The notes beneath the pieces were generated by a model. The model had not been told where the DNA came from and made no database searches. It saw only the letters and a program-made list of their open reading frames with translations. 64,000 nt of DNA, taken from positions 2,232,064-2,296,063 of the forward strand of contig OW051468.1 of assembly GCA_932521025.1 (NCBI GenBank). Direction: 5' to 3'. The stretch's first letter is position 1. The number at the start of each line of letters is the position of its first letter. Both the position numbers and the translations under genes were made by a program. This document shows, one piece after another, positions 14,931 to 28,000 of the stretch. This DNA is from Oscheius onirici. Lineage: Eukaryota; Nematoda; Chromadorea; Rhabditida; Rhabditidae.

Positions 14931-15679
14931 ATGGGGGAACGAGTAAATGAACAGATCGATACACTTCTTGTTCTTTTGTATTGGGGGAAGAGTTTTTGAA
15001 GTAGAATAGGGGAAGAATGGAAGGAAAACAATCGAATCAGTGCCAATAGAAACCAAGATAAACATCTGGAAATGGTAGTCTTCGCGACGCTCCACGACGT
15101 GAACTTGTTAGGTAGAATGTGAACTCTTCGAGAACAAATGACCGATTCGGTACCATTTCTGTCCGTATCCGAACAGAGGGAACTACTGGCCGCTGTCTCA
15201 TAATCAGACGCATCCATTCGATTCCAATGACACCAAATTCGATGACTGTACCACTAGATGGATTGGAGCTAGAGCTCTAGGCGTAACAACCAGGCTTGAT
15301 AACCCTTTTCCTTTTGCTCAGTGGAAAAGAATAGTTTCTGTAAAGGAAATACGTTTGAATCACTCTCATCTCTCGTCTTTCTCCTCGACTACAAAATCCC
15401 GTCCAGTTTTCTGTATCCATGTCTTCATTTCCAGGCTTCCATCCTTTAGAAAGAGATGAAAACTCGTGGAACTATGCTCTTCCTGGACGCAAAGACAAAT
15501 AAGCTGACGATCTTTCTTCGTAATCCACTGCCTTTTAACAGCTCTCTTTGATCCATGCTGAAGCTTTTCTCACCAATTAGTAATTCGTCATTCGAATGCA
15601 GATCAACAGAAAAATACAAGTCTAAGCGCTGCCACAGTTCGGTGGTTTTCTTCTAGAGGCTTCTTCGATATGTCTGGAC
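14931..15679. other. Intergenic region between convergent genes
   Basis: Between the MSP-domain gene (+) and PSMB3 (-). No frame with coding character is seen; open frames on the minus strand are low-complexity shadows of the 3' end of the MSP gene and its downstream sequence. Confidence 0.5.
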
Positions 15680-15987
15680 TAGACATGGCTGTCAGGCCAG
15701 GCCTGACATTCTGTGCCTGGGCCCGGCCTAGGCCAGGCCAGAAAATGCCGGCCCGGAGGAGAATTTTGGTATATCTCGATCAAAAAGGGTATTTTTTGGT
15801 CATTTTTGGAAAAAATAGTGGAACTATAAAACCAATCAATAACTTTCCAATATTTATGTCTAAATTATGCTAAAAATTCATTCTAACAAGGGTATCTTCA
15901 TTTTTGGTCTGACCCTCTACCCACGGCTAAGGCAACCCTGGCCTAGGCCCGAAAGTTCCGGCCTGGCCTGGCCCGGAGCCCTGTCTA
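15680..15987. mobile_element. hAT-like MITE with 8-bp target duplication
   Basis: Ends TAGACATGGCT and AGCCCTGTCTA are inverted repeats with one mismatch over 11 bp, extended by GGCCAGGCC blocks. Both sides are flanked by GTCTGGAC (15672-15679 and 15988-15995), a perfect 8-bp target-site duplication. The A/T-rich body has no transposase. Ends resembling it occur at 172 and 785. Confidence 0.75.
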
Positions 15988-16268
15988 GTCTGGACGTCTG
16001 AATGGAACAGGATAACAAAGTTTCTCGTTGCTACATAGTCAACTATCGACATCATTCGATGGCTTGCAGCATAAAAATCCAGGGTTTCCCAATGTCCATG
16101 AAATAAGCCCATTCACCAGCTGAAATTACCAGTTCATATAAATAAAAAGTACAGTATAAACGGATATTCGGGGGAAGAAAGGGAATATATGTTTTTCATG
16201 GGGAAATAGAACGAGATGGGATTAGAAAACCGGTAGCAAAATTTTCGAAACTTTTTTCTCTCTCCAAA

Positions 16269-17648
16269 TTAGTCCATGCGAGCTTTGATTGTGCTGACGT
16301 TGATCTTGTCCTTCGTGATGGTATAGATCACGGCTCCCCATCCGGAGGCGGCATCTCGTTCCAGAGCCGAGAGCATCGATTGTGCTGTAGCTTCGAACAG
16401 CTCGTCCGGCTTCATGTTCTCTTTCCAGAAGGCTAAAATTCATTTTTAGAAGAAAAAACTGGAAAAAACGTACTTTCACAGACGCCGAGAAGATACTCCT
16501 GTCCGGTGCCGACGGCGACAAAGTCCCGCGGGCTGGCAATGCAGCCAATCGTGTCCATGGCGCAAATGTAAGGCTTGTTCGTGAGGGGATCGAGTCCGGC
16601 AACGAGGGGCTCGGTAATGTAGCTACCGAATCGGTGCTGGTAGCAGAGATTGGAGATCATCGTGGCGAGGACCTGAAAGAGGCGTTTTTGTTAGAGGAAA
16701 TGGGAAACTTTCGTGATTTTGAGCTAAAATTCAAGCCCAGAACGAGAGGAAACGTGAAAAAACCAAAGAAGAAGTATATGAGGTGGATCTTTTTAGAAGA
16801 GGATCTAGATCAGTGCGTACGTTCCAGTCGATCAGGCTAGCTGTTCTCAGTTTTGGAGGGCAGATTATGAAAAACGAGGCTTGCAATGAAAAAAGAATAG
16901 AATATTTAGCCTTTATCCTGTTTCTGATTATGTTCGAACCTCCACGGTCGTTTTCTCATTGCTCCACTCAAAATTTTAGTCTTAGAATTTGCAGAAACGG
17001 GATTCTCAAGCTGTTCCGCACAAAGTTCATGACAAAAATACGAAATTCGTTGCTTCCGAGGGTCATAAAACGGCCACAGATAGATTTACAGTGATTAGGC
17101 AACTCACAGCTTCAGCGGACTCAAACTGAGGCTGTGAACCTTCTCTAACATTCACCACACAAATTTATATGCGAAAATGCAAAATTCGGAGCTTTAGAAC
17201 GCTTCTAAACATCCTATAACAGTCATTGATGATGGTACAGGTATTCAGCCAAGTCCAGAGGTTCATACAGCACGTACAGCCTGCTAGAGCGGTCTCAAGC
17301 GTTTATCCGACCATTTTTCTGGGTAAAATAACAAAAAGACTAGAAAACGAACCGTGGGGCTAATTTTTCTGTTCTCCCTGAGCTCGTAGAGCGTCTTTCT
17401 GAAGGTGATCTTGTCAAGGACGGTCTTGGCGTCACTGTTGAATCCGGCCAGTCCGACGTAGACCTTTTCGCCAATCTTGTGGACCTTCTTCTGGTCGACG
17501 GCGACCGTCGTCATCTGTTCTCCCAGTCTCAGGTCGGAAGCAATGCAGATACACCTTAATTTCTGGATAAATTTGCTAAAAAAAACGTGACTTACTCGTC
17601 GCCAGCCATGGCCACGACAGTACCGCCGTTCATCGTCATAATAGACAT
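16269..17648 (-). CDS. PSMB3: Proteasome subunit beta type-3
   Basis: Exons in order 17648-17596, 17554-17353, 16672-16474, 16432-16269; 205 aa, exactly the usual length. Conserved features are the start MSIMTMNGGTVVAMAGDE, CICIASDLRLG, YVGLAGFNSDAKTV, YITEPLVAGLD, MDTIGC, and the end KINVSTIKARMD. This is a non-catalytic beta subunit of the 20S core: the Thr-1 active site of beta-1, -2 and -5 is absent, as is normal for beta-3. It acts in ATP-dependent degradation of ubiquitinated proteins in cytosol and nucleus. The ATG follows ATTTTCAG by nine bases, suggesting trans-splicing. Intron 2 (680 bp) holds no recognised element. The next gene upstream is divergent, so 17649-18582 is a shared upstream region. 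Confidence 0.95.
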
Positions 17649-18582
17649 GGCTGCTTCCTGAAAATTGCTTGAAATTACATGAAATTGAGGAGAAAGAGAA
17701 TGGAAATAAAAAAACAAGAAAACGAGCGGAAAATATGAAAAGTGAGGATTTGAAGTTCAAATTGTCATCAAGAAGGCACACGGGCAGGTGTAAACGGCTG
17801 GAGGAATCGCGTTGGGACCCATACTAGGCCAGAATTTTAGCTTCACAAGCTCTGAAAGCTCCCTTCTTCGAATTTGTTTGTATCCCTTGATAAATCGAAA
17901 GTTCGATGACTACATGGCTTCCAATATGACCATTCCTTTGTATTTAGCTTACTAGCTAGTTTTCTACCTCATTTTGTTCCTAGAGCCTAGAAATGGGTTG
18001 GAAATAAGAATTTGAAACCCAATTTTAACTTTAGAACATGACTTCCCCATCGATACAAGTAACGATTTGGACAGGTTAGAATAAAGAAACATGACAACGA
18101 AGAGAAACAAGCACGTTTCGAAAGATTTTAGCTAATTTTTTTTGTCTTTTGCTTCAACCACTAGAAAAATAACATGAAAAGTGACTACAGAGCGTTTGGC
18201 AAGCATATTTTCCCAGAGTTGTCTCGTTTTGCTATATTTTTGTCGTTGGAGCCTAAAAAGTTTAAAAGGAGGTAAGAAACAAAAATTTGGACACGAAAGC
18301 AAGATGAAACAAACAAAATAGTTGCTCAAAGACAAGTTCGCCGCTTTACAAGGCCGGATTATATCGATACAGGTAAGCGAAGCATAAAAAGATAAAGATG
18401 GACATATTTCACAAGTTTCTTCTCAATTTACTCTCCTTCTACCCTCCAAGCTTGCTAGAAATTACGAATTTCTTCCGAAGATCTTCCACACACAGCACAA
18501 AACAGCTCCCATCGCCCCTATTTGTCATCATTTTTCTCTGGTCATCACGCGTTCCTCCTACTTCATTCCGCACATTTCAGGC
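17649..18582. promoter_or_regulatory. Shared upstream region of two divergent genes
   Basis: Lies between PSMB3 (-) and the small gene at 18583 (+). A/T-rich, with no recognisable coding frame and no clear core-promoter motif that I could defend. Function is inferred only from gene orientation. Confidence 0.35.
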
Positions 18583-18967
18583 ATGTCCTTCATGCAGGAC
18601 TTGCAGTGCCGAGTTCCGGGGAGTTTTACAGAGGTGGAAGGCAGAAAGACGGTACAGATTTGCTCAATTTTCAAGTCTACAAAAAATTTAGAGAGAAAAA
18701 CCCCTTTTCCCAACAGCTTTCAATGTTCCGGTGGACGATGCTGAGAAAAACATCCCTCCCGAGAAGATTCCCTATTTTATGAGGGTTTTGCACAAAAATG
18801 TCATGCTAAATGTAGTAATTTTTGCATTTTTAAGCAAGAAAAACATTTAGACAGGAGAAATACTGGTTCCGGAGATTTTGGGAACAAAAATAAAGAGGAA
18901 ACGTGAGAGTAATGGAGGAGAGGATGCAGATGAGGGACCGATGACTTCGAAGAAGAAAACCACGTAA
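18583..18967 (+). CDS. Small protein of unknown function, 101 aa
   Basis: Exons 18583-18651, 18692-18811, 18851-18967, joined by 40-bp and 39-bp GT..AG introns with phase agreement at both. The ATG lies two bases after ACATTTCAG, the pattern of a trans-spliced start. Features: MSFMQDLQCRVPGSF, a central segment with NIPPEKIPYFMRVLHKNV, and a basic/acidic tail (KIKRKRESN ... SKKKTT) resembling a nuclear localisation signal. No family recognised. It is convergent with CTU2; 18968-19471 between them shows nothing else. Confidence 0.6.
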
Positions 18968-19471
18968 ACATTTACATTTTTTGCTACTTTACATCGTGTC
19001 ATACACATTCTCATTTTGTACATTGAAAAACGGAGTTCCGGACACTTGAAAGCTAATAAATTGCCTGCCTAGCGGTATCGTCTTGAGTTAACAACAAAAT
19101 TTGATCTTCAACAGGTACAACAAGCAAAGAATAATGGCTGAACTGCAATTATACGACAATTTTCAAAGATAGGAAGCTGTCGGAAAGTTGATGGTTTTGT
19201 TTCTATTTATTTTTACCTGTTTTCGACTAAAAGAGAAAAATAAATTAAATGAACAGGAAATGAAGCAGAAAAAAAGAAAGAAGAATTTCAAACATCGAAA
19301 CTTTCGCGCCCAGTTTTTTGAATTCTAATTGCGCGGGAAGTGGGAATCCGTATTTCCTCCGTGTTCATAATTTTTTTTTGCTGAAAAAAGGAAAAAGAGA
19401 AGATCATATTTTTATCCCTTTTTTAACAGTAAAAATAACAAAATCAACAACAAGAACCGTTATTGCAGATA

Positions 19472-21496
19472 TCACAAAAGGCAACTTTTCAAAAAGACGG
19501 GCTCATTAACCTCATTTAGGAGACTAATACAACAGGAACAGAGATCTTGACCGGGTTCGGTTGAGCCGAGCTCACAAAGAGGACAGACAATCTCGGGAGC
19601 AGCCACATGAAGCTTGGAGGCTGTGCTGAGAACTGTGGTGACAGTCGCCTTGAATCCTTCGGCGAAAAGATTGTCCACAAATGTCGAAGTCGCTGCCTGG
19701 ATTGAGCCGGGCGAGAAGTTCTGAAAGTGACCATTTAGTAAGAACTGGAAAACGGGGCAACTTCAGTTGAACGCACCTGATTCTCGTTGGTCCTGATAGC
19801 CGACTTTTCGTATTCCTCCAGATGACTGACAATAGCGACTTCCTTGCTACTGACGTCCCTCAGCGGACGAATGAATGTCACTCCGCTCGGTCTCTTCTCC
19901 AGAACTGCCGTCATCTCACTGAGCCAGCCCCCTCGTCCGAGACAGAGCTGGGCAAGGACCAGTCGTCCAAGCTGGTCACCGTCATCCGGGAGCATTATCT
20001 GATTTTTTGTTTTTTTTTTAGACAAGAAAGCAAAAAAAAACCTTGTTGATTCCAAGAGAACGAGTGATCAGAGCAGTGGTTTTCTCGCGGAGGAGTCGAA
20101 GAACTTCCTCTCGGGCTGTGGAAGTCTTGCACGAGTCGAGGAGCTGTTTTAGAAGAGAAATCTGCAATTTTTAATCTTCATGATGCTTGCATAAGCGGTT
20201 TTTGGTTTCCAACAAAGTCGGTGACTGCTGGAAATCAGTATTTTACCGATACAATATGAAAATGAAACATTTAGGCTGTTTCAATATGTACAACAATCGA
20301 CAAATTTCATTGCTTCTGGCTAATTTTTGATCGCAGAATACTATGAATTAGCTTAAGAACGCAGATATAATGGTTATTTGAGCATATTTCATTCAACTTT
20401 ATACCAAAAAAGAAAAGGAACAGGTCAACAACCTTTCGATCGAGCCCGTTTTTTCTAATTCAAGGGAAAACGGCTGGAACATTATATGAAGCTAAAAATA
20501 TTGAAAACAGCCAACTTTTACAGACAAAGACTAAAAAGTACCTGTTCAAGACCTTGACAAGCCCTATTCTCTAGGTGAATTGGTTCCTTGGCCAGTCCTG
20601 CGGCCAAATGCACCGTCAAAAAAGAAACAGAGCTCGGGAAGAGCTCCTGTAGAGCTGGAACCTTCTCCAAGACGTGAGCAATACTCTTTTCTTCGATTGA
20701 GGAGACCAAAACGACAAAAATTGGCTGGATCATGAGACGCTTGTAGACAATCTGCTTCAGCGCGTCGGCAATCTGATGAAGGAGGAAGCAGGAAGAGGTT
20801 CCGCCGTCGAAGATGATCACACATTCGCGCTCTTCTCCCTCCTGAAAAATAAAGGTTTTAGGTGCTTGATGAGAACAATTCAGTAAAGAAGAGCCGTTCT
20901 AACGCAAACGGAAGTCGGGAGGAGGTACAACGTGTAATCATTGGGTACTCAGCCAAGACTTTTGCAACGTGACCTTTTTTAAATCGAACGTTTTTACCTC
21001 GAGTTTAATTTAGGATGCCAATGCTGGACTCTGACGGAGCTGGACAGAAACAAACTGCAGGTAGTACAACGCAAAATGGAACGTCGAATGCTAGGAATCA
21101 CTCGAGCTCACCGATGGACCAATGAAAGAATTCACACTATCACGAAGCTGGACGACTGGATAAAAGTTGCTGATTTGAGGAAAGTCCAATGGACAAGACG
21201 AATCAAGAACATGGAACCGGACAGATGGGCATATATAGCAACTAATTGAAAAATTAATTTAGGAAGGTTTAGATTTAAAAAATTCCTACCCTAAAAATTT
21301 TCCTCTTGCTCAACGCCGTTCTGAACTTGTTCCTGACCATGTTGATGAAACATGGCTTACAATAGACGGCTTTTTTCACGTCCACGCCTAAATCTTACAT
21401 TTTTAGTGTTTCTTTCCTTCAAAAACCTGCAAACTGTGCCGGTTCGGGGCACTTGACGCACTTCTTTCCATCAATGTACTGCTTATCCTCATCCAT
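19472..21496 (-). CDS. CTU2: Cytoplasmic tRNA 2-thiolation protein 2 (CTU2/NCS2)
   Basis: Exons 21496-21427, 21387-21290, 20841-20542, 20143-20042, 19998-19777, 19720-19472; 346 aa. CTU2 pairs with CTU1 to thiolate U34 of tRNAs reading Lys, Glu and Gln codons, in the cytosol. Seen: an N-terminal CVKC followed by CKPC and the family-typical FRTALSKRK; VIIFDGGTSSCFLLHQI, where active paralogues have an SGGxDS loop; LPDDGDQLGRLVLAQLCLGRG; IRPLRDVSSKEVAI; and a C-terminal CPLC ... CSCC pair that can bind zinc. It is shorter than vertebrate CTU2. The ATG lies just after CTCTTAG, and an AATAAA (minus strand, 21602-21597) sits about 100 nt upstream, so it may be the second gene of an operon with ARID1. 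Intron 2 holds an opposite-strand LINE fragment. Confidence 0.85.
20937..21003. repeat. Partial copy of the ATTGGATACTCAGCCAAG family
   Basis: CATTGGGTACTCAGCCAAG is followed by a diverged arm matching the right half of the fold-back at 8157-8383. It sits in CTU2 intron 2, directly beside the LINE fragment. Confidence 0.65.
21013..21249 (+). mobile_element. C-terminal fragment of a non-LTR retrotransposon reverse transcriptase
   Basis: A continuous 78-codon frame contains QRKMERRMLGITRAH, then a NERIHTITKLDDWI segment, then VQWTRRIKNMEPDRW before TGA. This is the order seen after the polymerase domain in RTE/Jockey-like LINE proteins (QRxMERRMLG ... W ... RRW). No upstream catalytic domain exists here, so it is a dead, 5'-truncated copy. 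It lies antisense within CTU2 intron 2, just before exon 2. Confidence 0.75.
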
Positions 21497-21602
21497 TTCT
21501 AAGAGATCATTTTCTAGCTTTTTCTACGTCAAAATTCCAATATTTTAGGCTAACAAACTCCTAAAAATGACACGAAAAAAGTCGAAATAAATCAAATTTA
21601 TT
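21497..21602 (-). promoter_or_regulatory. Candidate intercistronic region, ARID1 to CTU2
   Basis: On the minus strand AATAAA (21602-21597) is followed about 98 nt later by CTCTTAG and the CTU2 ATG. The spacing resembles nematode operon junctions, where 3'-end formation of the upstream gene is coupled to trans-splicing of the next. The ARID1 stop is 490 bp upstream of the AATAAA. Confidence 0.45.
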
Positions 21603-22091
21603 CCTGATACAGAAATATACGGTATAAGGGTACTTAAACGAGAACATTTACACGATTTCTTCTTTTCTTTTGAGGCGGAATGCACGAGGAAGAGGACGGG
21701 GGAAAGACCGCTCAATACGAGGTCCTAAAGTTTCCGCTTTTAGCTTAGAAAGAGAGACAAAAACGCATAAAAAACAATAAAATAAATTAAAATACATTGT
21801 TATTACGTGGGAGGGCTGTATAGCAAAAAAAACATTATTTATGAGCTTAAAAAAGGGGAAACTTTGAGAAAAATGACGAGGCCCTGGGTATAGAAATCTT
21901 TTTTTGCTTAATTTTACCCGCGCGAGTGATCCCGGTTTTTATACTAAAAATTCGCGAAAAAAAACTACACAACCAGGCCGAAAATGAGGGGAGAACCGGA
22001 GCTTTTTTTGGAGAGAAAAAAGAGGGGGGCTGATGGCCCTACCGGTACTTGAGGACGGAGGGAATACCTATTATTGGAAGGGGGAATTTTT

Positions 22092-25000
22092 TTAGGCGAC
22101 GACGGCCATGGAACTGCTATTCTCCGTTCGCGATTCTTTCAGCTGAATTGACGACTTTTCGAGCTTGCCGTTCTTTTCGGCTGCTGGGAAGCCATTCTCG
22201 AGACAGCTGCGCTTCGATGGAGGACTCTGAAACGAAATAGAAATTAGTCTTTTTTTTTAATTTGAAGGGAACAATGTGATTATTTCTAGCCTTTTTCAGC
22301 CCAAGTTTTGTCAAGATCCATCGGGAACTTGAAGTGAGCGTTTCTTACTAGTTTTTCAATGATTCGGTCAGAAAAAAAATCAAAATTTTTTTTATGTGTT
22401 TTCTCGCCAAATTCTTCGTCCTGAAACAGACTCAAACATCGAAATCCCTCATTCCTTTTTTTTAAATTTTAGCGATAAGCATGGCTAGAAACGTCAAGAG
22501 TGAAAAAAGCTTACCGCTTCTCCAGAAATCCTCCTCTTCGAGACGGCCTTCTTTCCCGTTCCGTTGCACTTTGTCGTCGTCTCTTCTTCGCCGTCGCCAT
22601 TCTTTTCGCTCTGCTGCGTATTCTCACAGCTGGAGCTTTCACTCTGAGCCGGCGACGAGTGTCCATTTTGGTGATCGCGCGAACTGTCAACTTCCGTCTT
22701 CACCAGAACTTCTGAAAAGATGTTTCTTAGCACCTTTTGAACCATTTTAGAGTCAGTTTGCACACCAATAAATTTAAAAAGCCAATGTGCTCAAAAACCC
22801 ACCATCTTCCTTCGACTTGTCGTCCCCATTTTCCGTCTTGACTGGCCATTCGGGCTCCTCAAAAAGCGTGCCCTGGATCTCGAAAAGGAGCTCCGCCACG
22901 TAGGCAGCGACGCGCGAATCCATCAGCTGACTCATCGTGAACTGCAGCAGACGGGCTGTGTTCTTCAGGAACGTCTTCCGCGTCTCCGGCAGCTTGCTAA
23001 AGTGCCGTAGAAGCGTAGCGGCTCGTCGAAGCATGCCGATCGAGGTTCCCATCAGCTCTGGATTGTCTCTCAGAGTGGCCATTCCGTGCTGCTGCATGAC
23101 GGAATGCATAGCTTGGTCGTTGTACTCGATGAAGCTGATCAGATGGTTTATGAGCTCCGTTTCCGTCGCCACAGTGTAGGTTATCGGCTCCGAGGCCAGG
23201 CAGAAGGCTGACAGGATCACGATGGCGAATTCTCTAGAAAAACCGAGATGTTTTTGCATTTTGTTAAATTTTCAAAATGGACAAATCAACTACAATGAAC
23301 TCTTGCATAGCGCTGCCGAAGCATGCCAAGTTTCTGAACAAGCATTCTGGCGTCTGAACAATGAAGTTTTAAGCTTAAAGCGGTCCAGATTTGCTTTTTT
23401 TTCAGCCGGATTATTAATTTCCTGCAAAAAAAGATTTCAGAAACACACGGTAAAGATTTGGGAGCCCGCTGCTTTGAAAAACACTATAATAATTGTCAAA
23501 TGCCATTTCAATTCGTCCTTTTTTTTCATTTTTCCCTGGCCAAAAATCACAGCAAAAACCTACCTATTTTGCGTATCTTCTCCTAGCGTCGTCAGTTTGA
23601 CGAGAATCCTCGCCAGCTTCTCCAGCCTGGGCCACGCTCCCGTAGCCAACAACATGTCGATATTGCGCTCAAAGACGCTCATCTTGCACATAATTTCGAA
23701 GCAATAGTTCCGGAGAGACGTCTGTGCCGGCGGCAGCGGGTCCACAGCCTCGGGAACCGACGTCGTGGCCCATTTTAGGACGCCGTCATAGATTGGGAAG
23801 GCCAAATCTCCGGGCTTGTCCCACAGATCGAGAAAGGGGCTGAGATGACAGAGCATGACGAACATGTCGTCGCGAAGCTGATTGGCTGTGTCGATCAGCA
23901 AAAGCTCCTGATTGTCATGCGGATTCACAATCCCGAGGGCTTTTCGTCTGGCGATGTGGAACGGGTCTGGCTCGGCTATTGGCGCGTCCTAAAAGATAAA
24001 AATTAGTTTAAAAAACGGTTGAAAAAACTCACGATTTCGAGTCGTTTCGGTGGATTCCTGACGACGGGAGTCTCATCAGAGAAGATTGTCAAAAACCTCC
24101 CAATCACGCGGAGGAGACCGTGATGTTTCGAGAGCTGATGCTCATTGCCGGGCAGGAATGAGAAACCGCGCAGGATGTTCGAAATTGACATTGCTCTCAT
24201 GGCCTGGAAAGAGTAGATTACTGTTTCCCTCTAAATTTCGAGTTTTGTGCTATTAAAAATGTTTTTTTTGTCAAACAAGCAAGTAGAGTTTTAGCTCAAA
24301 ATCTCGGCTCTTTACCCAACTTTTTTAATTTACCGAATGTTATACTCAAAATAAGTTTAAAAAGAGATAAAAACGTACCAATCTGTACATCATTTCGTCC
24401 CTGTCCGTCAAAGCCGTTGCCTTTGGCCATTTCATCTCAAAGTCCGTCTGTCCGTCCTTCAGTTCCTCGACTCTCGGTTTTCGATGAATAAAGATGTCTT
24501 CCGTCTCTTCGACTTCCATCTTCGGGACGTTCATTTCCTCTTCATCCAGAAGTCTATCGTCGTCGGCCCAAATACTCACTCCCTGACTCTTCGAAAAGAC
24601 GGGCTCCTTGATGCTCTGCTGGATTTCGAGCTCAATTCGCAAGCGTTCAGCGACGCGCTCGGCCAGGCCACCGCCGAGGCCGAAAGACACCCGCTCGGCC
24701 AGATATTCGGTGTTGAAGGTCGGATCGTCGCAACTGGGGCCGGCTTCTCCGACGAGCTGTCTTTTCAGGGCTTCGGGAATCTCGACGTCTTTCAGCTGGA
24801 CCTTTCTGCCGGCTCGGGAGAACTGAAAACGGGCTGTTTAGCATTGAAATATTGAGAATCCGCAGGTTTTTTTAATAATTTCAAGCTATGTAAAAAAAGG
24901 TATATGTAGGAGGGGAGATACTGTAATCGATTTCTATTCGTTTCAAGGCCACTTTTTCCAAGCAGAATTGGATACTCAGCCAAGATTCACAATCAAATGC

Positions 25001-28000
25001 ATTCTTTTAGCTGCGTTCTTCGCTGAGCATCCAATATTTTTGCACTAAATCAGAACAATTGTAAAATCATAAAAAGCTGCTTGTGAAGTTCTCATGACCG
25101 CCATTCTCTAAAAAAACAATACATTCTTTTCGCAATTTTTGAGTCTATTTTCACACAGAAGAGATGAACAAATCTCATAGACTTTCCGCCGTTTTTGACT
25201 CAATTTCCATCAGGAACCATAAAATGACTTCGCTCTAAGGAAAACGGTTATTCTCACACAAAAAAGTCTCTACCTTGGTATAATTGTTTTTCTTCTGACT
25301 GGCGTCTCTCGTCGTCACAATCGGCTTGATTTCCACACGGTCCATATCGTTTAGGAGCTCCTCAATGGCCGTCTGTTCTTCGCCATTCGCGTAGTTGACG
25401 TTTCGCGATGCGATGGCCGAAAGTGGGAAATGTTTCGGGAAGAGGAGAGACAGCGTTGCCCAAAAATGTTCGATGAGGACGTTGAGCATGCCGGGCATCT
25501 GATTCAGCGTAGGATGAGTGTTTGTATCGTCGTAGAGGAGCACATTTAGGGCGTTCAGAGACCAGATGGCTTCCGTCTCGAGGCCACTGCGAAGTGCCAT
25601 GACCAGGCGACGAGGTGTTGCCTGCAATTTTCTATGTTTTAGGGATTCTTACTTTTTGAGATCCAAATGGTTCTCGCATCGTAAAATTTGGTATATTACT
25701 GTCATATGATCGATTTTTTTCGCTAATTCGTTGCAAAATCTCGAATTTAGCATTCTACCGTTCTTCACATTCCAAACTACTAGAAATTCTTTAAAAATCG
25801 TTAAAAAAAAGATTACCATGATCAAATCCCTGGCCATGGGTCTCTTCCTCCTGATCTGACTGATCGTCGTGCCTTCTATCGTGTGATGGGGGAACGTTTG
25901 TCCCGTCTGATATCCCGGAGCCATTTGGATCGGCTGTGGCTGTTGTTGTGGCTGCTGCGGCATCTGTTGCTGCTGGTACGGCATCGAAAGACGTGGCTGG
26001 CTCGGTGGCGTCGAATAAGCGGCAGCCTGTGGCTGTTGTGGCGGCGGACCTCCCGGATACTGAACAAATCCAATATTTCAAGCCAAAAATAGCAAATTTA
26101 CCCTCATTTTGTTGCCTCCAGGCGACGGTGCTCCCTGCTGCATCTGCTGCTGTGGCGGCTGAATTCTCGGCGGATAGCCCGGATATCCTTGCGGCGGCAT
26201 CGGTCTCGGCTGGCCCGGCTGCTGTGGCGGTCCGGGTGGGTAGCCGCGGCTCATGTAGGCCATGTACTGCTGGTGCTGCGGATGACTGGGATGGGCGGCT
26301 GGATGACTGCCGGGCGGATAGTGCTGTGGCGGACCGGGAGGCATTCCCGGTGGAGCTCCTGGATGCGGCGGGTACCCCTGTGGATAGCCGTGGGGCGGAT
26401 AGCCGGGAGGACCTGGAAATAAGATTTTTAGCTTGGAAAATGATAGTTTTCCGCTAATTTTTCGATTATTGAACCTTTCTCCATCAGTTTATGTGGTTTT
26501 TGGGGAAAGTTACCAAAAAATCTCTGGTATCAACGTTTACATGACGGAATACTGGCATTGAACAACAAAATTTGCCTGCAACAATCTGAGCTTAAACCGT
26601 TGTTTTCTGTAATGCTGATCAGAAGAGGCCTTGATTCTAGTTTTACGCTTACCTGGCAATAAAAGTCGAGTTTATCTTAAGTCTTTTATATTTATTTTTT
26701 GAGCTTGTCATCTGACTTTTTGAAGAACGGGAATCAAAATTTACCTCCTCTTCCTGGTCCATTGGGGTACATTGGTCCCGGTTGTCCGTAGTAAGCGCCG
26801 GGATGACCTGGCGGCGGCGGTCCACCAGGCTGGCCGGGCTGTACTGCGGCCATGCTGAAAAAGTGACGTAATTGAAAGGTCAAAAAGGCGAAAAGTGGAA
26901 GCTGGTTTGCCATTTCCCTGCGCCTTGGGCAAGACGCGGCCCACGCGCGCGCTCGGGGCGTTTATAACGATCTGTGACGGTTCTAATTGGGCGGAGAAAC
27001 TGTGTTCGATCGATGCCGGGGCGCAGTTATTGAAGAAGCGGAGCGCGCCGGGGATGTGAAACTCGTGCGCAGTGCCCGAAAATGAAGAGAAGTGAAGAAA
27101 AGTGGCGGCGGAGAGAGAACCGGCTCGTTACAAGGTCAATTTTGACCAAAAGTGATTGTATGTGTCTGGAGCGAGAGCAACACTTTTTTTTTCTCAGTCG
27201 CTGCTGGCAAAAAAAAGGCTGGACGGCGCCGTCTTTGTGCCTGCCTCGAGGATGATGCATTCTGCGCCGGGGCCCGACTACAAAAATGTCGTCGACATCT
27301 TTTAGCAGTCTTTCTTTCACTCCTTTCAATTATCCATTTCTAGGTTTTGTTCTTCTACGCATTTTCTTTCGACTTTCATGCGAAAAAAGGAGAGAAAATA
27401 ATGAAAAATGGGCAAGAAGGGGAGAAGCTGAGACATCAAAATTCAAATTTCCGGCATAGCGCGCCAAGATCTCGACTCTTGAATGGGCGGGGATTCAAAT
27501 TCATTTATATTTTTTCTTCTGGTATTTCCATTTTTTTTTTTCAACTCGCTCACTACTTTGTCGTCGTTTTTCGCCAAACAAACACGCTATAGATTGCTTT
27601 CAAATAGTTTACAGTCAATTAATCATAGTTTGTGGCGACAGGCACCCCAAGGGACGACTCTCTCGTCACTAATGAATCACGAATTCATAAACTGTCCCAA
27701 AATATCGATTCTGTTCTCTCTTTCCATTTTATACTCACCTCGTTGACGGGAGCATGTGCATCGGATGTCCTGGAGGCGCGGCTCCGGGCGTTGGAGTGGC
27801 TCCAGGTCTCGGCGTCAATGCAGCAGCCTGTGATTCAGGCCGCTGTTCGACTCCTTCCGGAGCGCTTATTCTCGAAGAACTGTCCGGTGTGGCTGCGCCA
27901 ACGTTGGGACCAACACTTGGAGCTCTGCTGCCAGCCTGACTGCTAGGAGCCTCGTGTTGCTGAAATAAGGTCGGTTACACATGAATCTGCATGCATTTCG

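Noticed and set aside
15927-16112. Minus-strand frame with a Gly/Pro-rich C-terminus
   Set aside because: Its tail is the terminal inverted repeat of the MITE at 15680-15987.
25936-26457. Long + strand frame rich in Ala/Val
   Set aside because: Antisense shadow of the Gly/Pro/Gln-rich ARID1 exons at 25817-26412.
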